64,000 nt of DNA, taken from the NCBI GenBank assembly GCA_036245805.1, contig BTRK01000006.1, forward strand, positions 6,117,613 to 6,181,612, in the 5' to 3' direction. The position numbers were made by a program, and so were the translations under genes. The notes below the pieces were generated by a model, which worked only from the letters and a program-made list of their open reading frames with translations, was not told where the DNA came from and made no database searches. Origin of the DNA: Pristionchus mayeri. Its lineage: Eukaryota; Nematoda; Chromadorea; Rhabditida; Neodiplogasteridae. Each line of letters begins with the position of its first letter. Within the stretch, counting starts at the first letter, position 1. Positions 25,001-36,210 of this stretch are shown one piece after another.

Positions 25001-26167
25001 CACAATATCGAAAATGCTGCCTAAACAACCATTTGATTCCACATTCATCTAACAGTAAAAGATGAGTGGATACATCAGTAGGTGTTATTGAGTGATTAGT
25101 TGTTAGTTTAAGTTGATTACTGATTGAGGAAGAAATATTTTATGCTCAGGTGATTCCCTACTACTGCTTCCTCTGTCCTCTCATCTTTCTTCTTTGCATC
25201 AGAAGAGGTCGATTCCAACGAGAGGCCCATGTGAAGAGAATGATGAAGAAAGAGAAAAACCCCAATGACGTCAGTTCTTTTTTAAACTTTGAATTAAAGG
25301 AGGAGTAAAGTCAAATGCGCGCCCGGTTGGAATATGTTTCAATTAGAGAGAGAGCTCGGGGGGGGGGGGGGGGGTGACAAAACCGCAACCGACAAAACCG
25401 CAACGGAGTGCCGTTAGCTAGGGAGTTGGTCTTGGTACTTGGGAGTTGTTTCATTGTAACAAGTATGTGCTCCTTTACACCACCCTGTTTAGATCATCTT
25501 ACAATTCGATCTTGAGTTTCGCTCTCTATCACCGTATTTCATGTTCATGGTCCAAAATTGAGAATTTTTGCGCAAAATAAGGGTTAGATAAACAGCAAAT
25601 GCTGCCACCACTAGACATTCATGTTAATAGGTTTTAGTAGTTCCTGGGTAACTGTAATATCCATTGGTTACGGTACTTTGTCTTCATCGAACCATGATTT
25701 TCCACTAAAATTCTCAATTTTAGACTATGAACCCCTATACAGTGATATAGAGCGAAACTCAAGATCGAATTGTAAGATGATCTAAACAGGGTGGTGAAGA
25801 GGAGCACATACTTGTTACAATGAAACATCTCCCAAGTAACAAGACCAACTCCCCAGCTAAAGGCGCTCCGTTGCGGTTTTGTCGGTTGCGGTTTTGTCAC
25901 CCCCCCCTCTCCCGCGAGCTCTCTTCAAGTCGCGTACTCTCTTGCTCGTTCCCTGAGCAAACTACCGATAGATCTGTTTGGAATGGATATATCAGTCTGA
26001 AAATGTCGGAGCTTCTTATCGTTGGGGAGTATTTTTCCTTTACTCCTCCTTTAAGGTACTAGAGATTTTAATCAAATTAATTTGTTTCTATGTCCAATTA
26101 AACTATTTTCTGAACAATATCATATTTGCAGGTTTACTTCTCAGCTCTCAAAGATCAGTGGCATTAA
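22065..26167 (+). CDS. 7TM chemoreceptor gene A, complete
   Basis: Eleven exons: 22065-22136 (MDTDCALVEELYDYVPFHIV), 22192-22278, 22515-22577, 22687-22746, 22876-23025, 23171-23269, 24476-24576, 24705-24814, 24862-24938, 25150-25269, 26132-26167. They sum to 975 nt, 324 residues with no stop. Hydrophobic spans fall in exons 2, 3, 5, 7, 8 and 10. Conserved family landmarks: RTIFENITK, CDAQFPR, YWNEPMQGRTAYCYG, HRRQNLYAMQQFLPIS, IPYYCFLCPLIFLLC followed by a basic tail. Intron 5 begins with GC (tcg|gcgagc at 23026) where gene B has GT. Introns 6 and 10 carry mobile-element inserts, so the last 12-codon exon is 860 bases away. Predicted chemosensory GPCR of the Sra/Srab-like type; exact family not assigned. 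Confidence 0.87.
23452..24371. mobile_element. TTAA-bounded fold-back element in gene A intron 6
   Basis: Flanked by TTAA at 23448-23451 and 24372-24375. Ends CATTAGGGATGGCA and TGCCGTCCCTAG are imperfect inverted repeats. An inner inverted pair, AGAGGACGACTTCCGTATAT at 23859 and its mirror near 23930-23952, surrounds a short loop. Absent from the same 155-bp intron of gene B. No transposase seen. Confidence 0.7.
25353..25921. mobile_element. G-run-ended fold-back element in gene A intron 10
   Basis: Starts GAGCTC plus a G run and GGTGACAAAACCGCAACCG. Ends with the mirror CGGTTGCGGTTTTGTCACC, a C run and GAGCTC. The arms carry inverted GATCTTGAGTTTCGCTCT near 25510 and AGAGCGAAACTCAAGATC near 25748. 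Member of the 8355-9180 and 47577-48106 family. Confidence 0.85.
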
Positions 26168-26227
26168 TATCAAGAATATTTTAATATCGACGGGAGTAGC
26201 ACCACCACGACAATATGGATGCTGCCA
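26168..26227. other. Junction of the tandem duplication
   Basis: Sequence just after the gene A stop (ATTTTAATATCGACGGGAGT) also follows gene B at about 40425. Phosphatase exon 9 homology begins at about 26225. The breakpoint between duplicated units therefore lies within about 26195-26228. Confidence 0.6.
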
Positions 26228-26511
26228 TCAGCGAAAACTCGACGCTGAAATACTACGCCCATTCTGGGGTGTATTTTAATAGACATCCAACTTTAAATAT
26301 GATCTTTTATTTATAGTAAACGATTATTTTACAGCACGACAACATACTGAATGATCTCCTTATCTGACTGGGTGTCAAGCAACATTTGGTCGGACCGGAG
26401 AACGTCTCCCAATTCAAATTCATCTATCAATTCATTGCGGACGACAACAAGGTGCGTATGTTTTGTCTGAGATTTGAATCAACTTTGCCTTTTCAGCTAT
26501 GCAATGTCTGA
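26228..26511 (+). pseudogene. Histidine acid phosphatase remnant (3' end only)
   Basis: Copies of the phosphatase 3' exons: 26228-26268 (ENSTLKYYAHSG, end of exon 9), 26335-26451 and 26497-26511 (LCNV stop). The middle exon starts HDNILNDLLI, then hits TGA at 26365-26367 where the older copy has GGA. It then runs GVKQHLVGPENV and joins directly to FIYQFIADDNK. So the equivalents of exon 11 and parts of exons 10 and 12 have been lost by an exact-looking internal deletion. No upstream exons and no signal peptide. Dead copy from the tandem duplication. Confidence 0.85.
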
Positions 26512-28782
26512 ATGCTGTTTGAATAAATCATATCCCATTGTCTATTCCTCGTTGTTTCGCTACTTTCAAAAAACTGAAATTACCACAGTATAACTGAAAT
26601 TATGTGAGGGCTTGTATCCTCAGACATCCGGGTCAAGGTGGAATGGAATTCAAACATTCATGGGGACAGGTGGTAATTTGAATCCTCGGAATTTCATGAG
26701 ATGCTGAAGATCCGTATGATGACATACAATTTGAGGCAATGTAGACGCTACGCCTCTCCCACGCCTTAGATAGCAAATGGAGAGTTGTAGCGGTCTCGCA
26801 ACCTTCTCTCGTACTGCTCACCCTACTTCGTATGCTAATAATATCTCTTATGCGCGCTCATTTATGTTTCTCTGCCCCCGCAAACGTATTTATAATGCAT
26901 GTTATGTTCTATGACATCACCCGGCCCTATTTTAAACTGCTTTCATTGTATCCAAAAATGAGCACACATCCTCATCTCAGTGATATTTTCCCACCGCTTT
27001 CACTGACCAAAAATTGTATCCGGTGAGTTTGGGAAAAAAGTGAAGGAAAATAGCTAATTTTGCACTATTTCATGCGTCAGTGACCAGTACTTTTATCATG
27101 TGTTACCTACTTTCGATCTGACTCATGCATTTCTAACTTATTGAATGAATAAAAATTTAAATTTTCGAAAATATTTAAAATTTAGTATTTATTGAATTCA
27201 CACGACTACGAGAAAACCACTTTTGAGCACAAACGATAACCAAACAGGGCCCATACACTTCGTTTTCCGCATTGCGTGTGAAATCTTGGCGTATTTTCGC
27301 AGATTCACCAATACTTCCTCTTATTCAAGTGATCGTTTTGATACTTGTTTTTTGTTTATCATCTCGCATGATTTGTGTTATGTCATGCAAGTTCTCAAAA
27401 ATACAACTCATTGACGCGGATGAATGTTGTTGTGACACTCTGTGCGGCGTAAGAATGCTTATCGTCAAGTCCTACTTAGAATACTGAGGATCCGGGGTAC
27501 AAACGTCACCCCCTCGTCTTGTTCGAGTGATCTCTTTGAAGTGTGACGACTTTTTGCTGCCGTGTTTTTCAGTGTCTGGCATAGGCAAACATGCCCCACT
27601 TAGCGTTTCCGTCGTTTAATGACTATGAAATCGCACGAATCAGTGGTGGAATTGCCAACACTCCAACCTCATCACATTTTAACAAAAGTTGATTTTTTAG
27701 CCAAAATCGATGTTTCTTTCCATTGTTTTAGTGATGTATTGAAGCACTGATATATTAATGTCATTTTTGACAATCTAATGTGTACTTGCATCTTCCGCCT
27801 TGAACGTTGACGGCTTTTTCTTGGTGTTATGACTACAATTCCAGGGGTGCCAGGGAAAAAAACCTCGTTTACGTGCATAATTCAACTTTTTTTCTCGGGC
27901 AGGGGTTTGTCAGAAAACATTAAACGCCATTCATTTTCGTCAACCAACTCTACTAACGCTTTCGGGCACATTTGGTTCAAGATTTATTATCTTATGGAGC
28001 TCATAAATCTACAAAAATCATCGTGGGTTTATGCACGGACTTAGGACAGAACCTCATTTTGCGTTTTATCTGTTATAGATGATGAATTTGAGAAGTAGTT
28101 TAGGCGAGGATTTGTATTCAGTGTTCCTAGCAGTGGCCTTGCAGTGTTCTCCCGCGGACCCAGTCTCGAAGACGGGATGTAATTTTTCCTTTGTTTATCT
28201 CGGTAGCAGGGAATCTATAGACGTGCTAACTATGTGGGTCATAGAGTCTAGAGCAAGTAAGGACCGTAGAGTTTGTAAGTTCTGTGTTCAGGATACCCTG
28301 TCCGTGACCTGTAAAAGTCTCTAAAAATCGTGCACTAGATTTCGTCGCGTGTGAATTTGTTCGAATGATCTTATTGAATCCCGCACTTTGATGCTCTCGT
28401 TGAAGTCGACCAAGATCTTTTAAATGATTTTATACGGATGTTGTTGATAGCTGCGTTCTATAAATACACTACACATCCTGATGCATAGAATAGATTTCTG
28501 CTGGGTGTCATAATCGTCATTCGCTTTCGTCATGCTTTCGTGCCGATTTCGGATACATTTGTATAAAATTAAAATTTATTACCTCACGGTGCCGTAAACT
28601 AGGCAAAGCTATATGCTTTATTTTTTAGTAACGGACGATCTGCATACTTCAGAAGCTAAGAATTTCACCACGTCGGATGAGAACTATGAGGTTATGCCGC
28701 CTTTGATATATTAAAGTCGGCATGATGTCATAGTCCTCATCCGACGTAGAGCCATTAGAAGCGCGTTAACTCGATCCCATTA
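26512..28782. other. Spacer of duplicated unit 2, left part
   Basis: No exon seen. Collinear with 18611-21200. A small TTGATATATT-centred MITE sits at 28668-28751 with arms GTCGGATGAGAACTATGA and TCATAGTCCTCATCCGAC. Confidence 0.55.
28668..28751. mobile_element. Small palindromic MITE
   Basis: Arms ACGTCGGATGAGAACTATGA and CATAGTCCTCATCCGACGT around a centre of TTGATATATT. It is absent from the paralogous position near 21180. Relatives are at 52681-52800 and 4503-4582. Confidence 0.65.
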
Positions 28783-29010
28783 AGAGACCGGATCGGTAAG
28801 ATTGGACTACCCCCCGGACATGCGCCCCCCGGAATGATAACCGCACGCCCCCACTTTGTACATGGGTACCCCTTGGTACCATGATACTCAATATACAAGT
28901 CATTACTCGATTCCCCTTTTCAACGAGAAATTATATGGTCCCAAAGTTGAAAAATCGAAATTTCGGATTTTTCGAACGCGACGAGATCGACTCAAAATCT
29001 CGTTTGCGTT

Positions 29011-31035
29011 ATATTAGGGGTGGCGAATAACCAAAAAATAATGATCCTGATCTAATCTGTCTCGATTGGAAAGTCGATTTCATCTCCTAATTTTTCAGTT
29101 TTTCGAGGTTAAATTTCGAATAGGAGAAGAGCGCACGATCTCATTATGCCTAAATTGTAGCCCAGTGAATTCTACATCGAATCCATCCAAAAAGTAACAA
29201 ATTCAGAGTTTCCGTTTTCCTCATACCGAGGTGCGAATACATCTCAATTTTCAGATTTTTTCGATTACATCACCCAAATGAACTTGAAACGTGCACATTT
29301 AGTGGAAAATAAACTTACACAAATATAAAATAGTAATTGTGTTCTGAAAATCGAGGTTTAATACTTTCTGGGAAATTTCATTTTCACGGCATCGATTTTA
29401 CCCAAATTCAAGCACATTAAACACCGTATGTTCAATCGTAAAACAATGCGCACTGAGCATAACGTAAAGTAGGTTTCCACATGAGTAAGAAATTCGCAAA
29501 ATATGACACATTTCATAACAGTAGGACTTGGATATTTCCAGTCAAATATGCGCGATCAAGGGTGTCAATGAAAATGTTTGGATTGAAATTTGATGAAATC
29601 GATGAGTTTCAGTCATTTTGAATTATTTTACATTCAGAAATGTGAAAAACTGCTCAACAATTTTAAACACTACAAAGTTCGGAAAATAATGTCGTCAGAT
29701 CCCCTATTTTCCTCAACTTTGCGCTTCTAAAAGTCAAGATTTCATATCTTCTACCCAAGGTATTGACTTTCAAAGGGTAGTATAGTAGTACGTAAGTAAA
29801 ATAAATGTTGAGGAGGGCCATTTTCCATATTCGTTTCCCTGAAATTATTTATCAAATGTCATTAAAATCAGAAGGGTGGTAAGATAAAATTCGTCAAATT
29901 TCTAATATTATCGTGCTATTTAAGTCATATTTTATTGTAAATAATTCAAATACGTCAGCTGAGTTAGAAAATTGAATTATTTTTTTGGTTATCAAAGGTT
30001 TTGCAATTTCGATTTTTCGAGTGTAGAAGAAATTCTCATTTCTTTAGATCGAAGTAGTTTGATCTAACATATTTAGTTTTTGAAAGAATATATACAGCTA
30101 AATTTAAAACACTTTGTTGCACATTGAATTAAAGTCTAATAACGAAAATTTCCATCCAATTATCTGACCAGCCTTCTGATTTTAATGAAATTTGATAAAT
30201 AATTTCAGGGAAACGAATGTGGCAGATGGCCCTCCTCAACATTTATTTTACTTACGTACTACTATACTACCCTTTGAAAGTCAATACCTTGGGTAGGAGA
30301 TATGAAATCTTGACTTTTCGAAGCGCAAATTTGAGGAAAATCGGGGATCTGACGACATTATTTTCCGAACTTTGTAGTGTTTAAAATTTTTGAGCAGTTT
30401 TTCACATTTCAAATGTGAAATAATACAAAATAATACAAAATGACTGAAACTCATCGATTTCATCAAATTTCAATTCAAAAATTTTCATTGACACTCGCGC
30501 ATATTTGACTGGAAATATCCAAGTCCTACTGTTATGAAATGTGTCATATTTTGCGAATTTCTTACTGATGTGGAAGCCTACTTTACGTTATGCTCAGTGC
30601 GCATTCTTTTACGATTGAAAATGCGGTGTTTAATGTGCTTGAATTTGGGTAAAATCGATGCCGTGAAAATGAAATTTCCCAGAAAGTATTAAACCTCGAT
30701 TTTCAGAACACAATTACTATTTTATATTTGTGTAGGTTTATTTTCCACTAAATGTGCACGTTTCAAGTTCATTTGGGTGATGTAATCGAAAAAATCTGAA
30801 AATTGGATGTATTCGCACCTCGGAATGAGGAAAACGGAAACTCTGAATTTGTTACTTTTTGGATGGATTCGATGTAGAATTCACTGGGCTACAATTTAGG
30901 CATAATGAGATCGTGCGCTTTTCTCCTATTCGAAATTTAACCTCGAAAAACTGAAAAATTAGGAGATGAAATCGACTTTCCAATCGAGACAGATTAGATC
31001 AGGATCATTATTTTTTGGTTATTGGCCACCCCTAT
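29011..31035. repeat. Two-kilobase palindrome inside the TTAA element
   Basis: Left start GGGGTGGCGAATAACCAAAA and right end TTTTTTGGTTATTGGCCACC are mirror images, and so are internal segments: GAGGAGGGCCATTTTCCATA-type sequence near 29812 and its mirror near 30215, and GATTAGATCAGGATCATTAT near 31000 with its mirror near 29040. Centre near 30025. Arms of roughly 1 kb are highly similar. No coding signal. Confidence 0.85.
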
Positions 31036-32580
31036 CAAATCAAATCAAATCATTTATTTCCTGTACATGAGGAGATAGGCCGGGATGTTAGGTCCTTGTC
31101 TTCTCATTCACGATTAATCGGGGTCAGGAAAGGCGATCTTCTGCTTCCATAGTTCTCGGTTGAGTGCGTGTCTCTCCGTCAGTCGAAGCTCACTGATGTC
31201 TTCTTTCATCTCTGACCATCTCAGTTTTGGTCTGCCCACTGGCCTCTTGCCTTTGATAGAATATCTCATCATTCACATACACACATGATCTCGATCTCGT
31301 CTCTTCACATGGCCATACCATCTCAATCGCCGTTCTCGGATCTTCCCATCAAGCATCGCACACTTGGTCATTGCTCTTATAGCCTCATTCGGCACCCTGT
31401 CATTGAGAGTCAATCCGCATGCCCATCTCAGCATCTTCATCTCCACCACCAGCAATCGATCCATCTGCTTTACAGTAATAGGCCATGATTCACTTCCGTA
31501 CAAAAGTGCAGGTCTTATAATGCTCTTGTACACTTTGCCCTTCACCTTCAGACTGGCCCTTCTGTCATTCATCACACCCTACATGCCCTCCATTTCATCC
31601 ACGCACACTTAATACGATGATCCATATCTTTCTCAGCGGATCCATCTGCAGTGATCATCGAACCCAAATACTTGAATTGATCAACTCTTTTGATCACTGC
31701 CTGATTCACATCTTTCATCGTTGCATTCCCACACTCGAATCCAATAAATTCCGTTTTCCCAGTGTTCAGAGTCAGCCCGGCTTCGCAAAGCCTCCTCTGA
31801 AAACTCTTCATTTCCTTCTCTACTTTACTCACATCTGTTCCAACAATGCAGATGTTATCGGCATACAACATCGTCCAAGGTGCCTCTCTTATCAATCCTT
31901 CAAGCACACTGTCCAACACAGTTATGAATAGCAATGGGGAAAGGGCACTTCCTTGGTGGACTCCGACTCGAATCGGTATCTCCCCTGTCTTTCCGCACGG
32001 TGCTCTCACAACTGCCATGGCTCCGTCATACGTGTCTCTGATCAAATCAATGTATCTCTCTGGCACTTCTTTATCTTTGAGAGATCCGACTGCGGTGCAT
32101 AAGCCGAGACAATGCCAACCGACATTCCATCAACATCCAATACCACTCCAATAATTCGATCATACTGTTCCCTCTGAACTTCTGGCCTCATCACTTCAAC
32201 GATCTTCGTGGTGTATTTCGGGGCGATACAAATCGCAACTCCATTTCTCTGGTTATCCACTCCAACGTAAACAATCTGATAACCATCTATCCTCCTGCTC
32301 TCTTGACCTACCCATTTGGTTTCCTGAATACACAACACATCAACTCCTCTTCGCTTCATCATATCTACCATCTCGAATGACCTACTATTGAGCGATCCCA
32401 CATTCAGAGATCCCACTCGTAAACAATCATTCCTGGCCATCTTATTTCCCGCTCTTCTCGGCGCCTTGATCGGTCTACTCTCTCCTCCTCCGTCGCAATT
32501 TGCATTCGTCCTCCTCAATCCATCTCTCTTCTCTCCACCCGTGAGATCTTTCCATCGATCTATCATCTTTCCAGTCTGAC
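31036..32580 (-). mobile_element. RTE-type non-LTR retrotransposon, internally deleted
   Basis: Minus strand. The apurinic endonuclease domain lies at 32460-32085 (LRVGSLNVGSLN, then IQETKW and GVAICI, SAYAPQ). It is followed after a deletion by the reverse transcriptase C-terminal half at 32066-31572 (HQGSALSPLLF, then MLYADNICI, KYLGSMIT) and the tail domain at 31575-31273 (LLYGSESW, RWYGHVKRR). The catalytic YADD is YADN. The N-terminal fingers of the polymerase are missing between endonuclease and RT, and the reading frame shifts near 31572. The 3' end is a (TGATT)-type short tandem tail at 31036-31056, as usual for RTE elements. Confidence 0.9.
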
Positions 32581-33274
32581 CAGACTCTACGAGAGGCCAC
32601 GCCTATCTCGTCACACACACAGGCAGCTTCGCCTTCACTCGCCACACTGGCACACAGTGCACCAGCACTTCACTCACACGGCAACAGCCGGATCACACAC
32701 ACACTCATACGGCAGAAGCCGGAGTCACGCAACCGATCGAAATAGGGCCGTCTTATTGCGGAGACTGTCGCCCGATCCTCTCACTTCACTCTATTCGAGA
32801 GCGCAGACCGAACCGACCACTCAGGACGAGCGAAAATGAGAAAACGCAAACGAGATTTAATATAACGCAAACGAGATTTTGAGTCGATCTCGTCGCGTTC
32901 GAAAAATCCGAAATTTCGATTTTTCAACTTTGGGACCATATAATTTCTCGTTGAAAAGGGGAATCGAGTAATGACTTGTATATTGAGTATCAAGGTACCA
33001 AGGGGTACCCATGCACAAAGTGGGGGCGCGCGGTTTTCATTCCGGGGGGCGCATGTCCGGGGGGTGGCCAATATGGTCGATTTTTACCGATCCGGCCTCT
33101 TAAGGAACTTGTGTACTTGAATTTCCATGTCCTTTTTTTTCCAATCTCAATAAATCGTGCAGAACCCTTCTTCACGTGTGAAATTGTTCGATTGATCCCG
33201 TTGAATCTCGCACTATGATGCCTTCATTGAACTCGATCAAAATCTCGAACTATTCTCTGGCTCTACTCTATATA

Positions 33275-34133
33275 TTAGGCTGTTGCATAGGTTCCTTTCT
33301 TTTTTCGTGCATGAACATTGTAACCTCCACTGTTCTTTGCAATCGACCAATCAACCAATGGTTTGTTACAGTTGATTGGGGCATGAGTACACTCTATATC
33401 GAGCACGATCTTGGTTCGATTATATCAGTGAGCATGGGCCAATTTAGATCGGAAGTCATCGTACTACTATGTTTGATTCTAGTGTTCAATTATTGACAGC
33501 TCCGAGGATGAGCAGTGATGGTGTTGAATTTGTCACACTATTCTAAAGCAATATGATGGGGTATCTCATACGACATATCACGAGCATGGCGCCTTAAATA
33601 CCCTGCCTGAAATATGGGCCCGATGAGATATTCGTCTTTCTGAAAATTCATAGACATCGATGAGAAGGGCTGAATAGGGGTGGGTTGTGAAGTACCTTAC
33701 CTTGCATATATGCAATGATATTTAGGAAAGGGAAAGGATTGGCATATCCTTTCACGAGCTGAATTTTTTGAAAAAAATATGTCGAGTTTCACACGTTGAA
33801 ATCAACAGATTTGGATATCCTCTGTTTACCACACGCATTTGAATACGGATTTTTTGCACTTAAGCGAACAATCAACTCTTGATCATACTGGATGATCATA
33901 ATGCCACGAATTCTCGGCAACAAGGGCCCTACTCAAAATGCTAAAAATCGCGGTTTTCCGATGCTCATTTTCTGAAACGTGCTAGCCACCCAAGATAGTG
34001 AGTAGATTCAAAACAATTTTATGGGTGTAATCCACAATCAAGACCATATCACAGGATAATCAGAATATCTCGTCTGTCCACGTACTTCCGCAGAATTGTC
34101 CAACAGAAAAAATGAACTTATGCAACAGCCTTA
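33275..34133. mobile_element. Mariner-type MITE (859 bp)
   Basis: TA at 33273-33274 and 34134-34135. Ends TTAGGCTGTTGCATAGGTTC and GAACTTATGCAACAGCCTTA. No transposase. It shares its right TA with the next element. Confidence 0.8.
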
Positions 34134-34135
34134 TA

Positions 34136-35402
34136 TTAGGTTGTAACATAAGTTTTGTCGCATTTCGGAGGTTCACAATATTTCCATGAAGGATACTTCT
34201 CAAACATTATCAATGCCTGACCTCCTAGTATATGTTTGGGGTGTTCATGCACATTCAAACCATAGGGTAGAGCTGAACTGCGCACGCTGGCTATGCGAAA
34301 AATATTAATATGAACTGATTTAAATTTGGTGCAGATTTTTTTTAATTCGTTTGATTAGGTGCTAGTTCGCAGAGATGAATAATGAACCAAACTTCTACAG
34401 CATGGTGATATACCCCGTCAATGCTCTTTCAAAATATACGCCAGATATGGTGCTATGTTGAGCGGAATCAAAGATATACTTCACTGAGTGTAAGGTTAGC
34501 CGCTGATTCGTAGCCAACTTGACCAACTCTTCTGAATCCAGAATTGCAACAACAGTGACTAACATAAGTGCGTTCCAATTACCACTCATGGAGGTATAAT
34601 TTATCATTAAATAAGTGAGAGAAAGAACACTCCACTTGTGGGAAATTTGAATTTTTATTAATTCAATTCGCGCACAATTTTACCAAAATATGCAAGTTTA
34701 GGTGTTTAGAATTAAAGATTGTCATTCAAAAGCTATTTATTTCCAAACTTATCCCAAGTAGATACTAGTAAGGGAAGGGTTTATGGTAAGGATGGACACA
34801 ACAAATCAGATATTGAACATGTGTGCGAGGTAGGAATATGAACAAAGTGCCGATTTCATTAGTTTAATTTACATACCATCGTTCTGAATGGAGCCACTTA
34901 TCTCAACAGAACCCAATCTACCCCAAACGTTGTCTGCATACTGACCACTTTGGGTGAACTATATTCCACCACTATTTGGATCTGGATATCTATTGAGAAG
35001 AAAATTCGGCTTGCGAAAGTTTTCGCGACCGTCACCAACCATCCACATTATACAAACTCGTCTACATTTTTAGAACGATTTTCGTTTGTCATTATCCGTG
35101 AGTGGTTCAAAATTATGCACATATGTAGTACTTTACGCAAATCACACAAAATCGGCATAATTTATCCTTTTCAAGAAGAGCTGATGCGTGAAAATGATTT
35201 GTAATTCTTATCTCAGTACAACTTTGTCTGACTAATGTGCCTCCTCAACTGCCTTGACAGGAATGAATTAAAGCGCGTAAGAAAGAGTACGAAGGCCCTC
35301 ACTGATGATGAATAACAAAATTGAGATTAAATTAATTCGAAGAGTTTCTGAGGTTAAAATGTATAAGAGATTGGACGCGACAAAACTTATGTTACAACCT
35401 GA
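34136..35402. mobile_element. Mariner-type element without recognisable transposase (1267 bp)
   Basis: TA at 34134-34135 and 35403-35404. Ends TTAGGTTGTAACATAAGTTTTG and CAAAACTTATGTTACAACCTGA, an almost perfect inverted pair of more than 20 bases. The length is that of a full mariner, yet no DEKW, DNARPH or YSPDL motif was seen in any frame. Placed directly beside 33275-34133; the paralogous spacer near 21358 has neither. Confidence 0.75.
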
Positions 35403-35404
35403 TA

Positions 35405-36210
35405 TATACAATCCCGCAGCTCCTGAGCAGATAGAGAGAGAGGGGTTGAATGATATAATGTCATGTTTGAATCATGCGCTACAAACATAATCTCTGACCG
35501 GTGAGCAAGTATGCTAAATTAAGAGATTCAGAAGGCAGGCCGACAAACCATGTCTTTCAGCAGATGAACGTATTCATTGAAAGTTCTAGAAAAACATCAA
35601 AATACGCGATTCAATGGGACCAAATGAAGAAGGTGAAGGAAGTGTTGAGTGAGTGCTAGGCACCGTGGGAAATAGTATCCTTATTCTGCGCACTCCGTCT
35701 GACCGGTGTGTGTCTAATGTGTGTGATGGAGAGCGTCGACATCAGTCAGATAATCTATACATGTCCTTCGACTTCTTTCTGGTCCACATTGCGTGATTCC
35801 TAATACATTTTCACCTTACCCTTTCCATTATTCGGCGCTTCTGCACAATCCTGGACAATGCAATATTCGCGAATGATTTTGTATTTGCATTCGCTATATA
35901 GACAGAATACTCATCCTACATTGGACTAAGGCAGTTATTTGGATACCAACAAGTGCCCTAGTAATACTTATCACACTTATGCAACGACAATTCTAAAGTT
36001 TATCCGGGACAGAAGCGCCCATTATTCTCTCTTCCCCGTATTCATGCAAGCAATCGAATTATCTGCACCAGCTTCATTTTCCGTGTTCGATAGTTGTGGA
36101 TACCTTCAAACTTAGAAGCATTTCCGTGTTTGATATTTGCCAGTAATCGATATATTGTATTGGTTTTTTGCTAGTTTCTAATAAGTTGTTTTAAGGCAAA
36201 TTAGCTTCTA
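35405..36210. other. 5' flank of receptor gene B
   Basis: Homologous to 21362-22064 upstream of gene A, with shared stretches near CATTGCGTGATTCCTA at 35790. Presumed promoter by conservation and position. No exon seen. Confidence 0.45.

Larger units (their letters stand above)
28783..33099. mobile_element. 4.3-kb TTAA-bounded composite fold-back element
   Basis: TTAA duplicates at 28779-28782 and 33100-33103. Inverted arms of about 230 bases: GAGACCGGATCGGTAA at the left and TTACCGATCCGGCCTC at the right, with inner CCCCCCGGACATGCGCCCCC and its mirror, and GGAATCGAGTAATGACTTGT mirrored too. Inside the arms lie a 2-kb palindrome (29011-31035), an RTE retroposon fragment (31036-32580) and about 280 bases of unique sequence. 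The paralogous empty site at 21200-21203 has a single TTAA. TTAA duplication is typical of the piggyBac superfamily, but the ends lack piggyBac-like CCC termini and no transposase is present. Confidence 0.85.

Noticed and set aside
31285..32579. Plus-strand frames opposite the RTE element
   Set aside because: Antisense shadows of endonuclease and reverse transcriptase.
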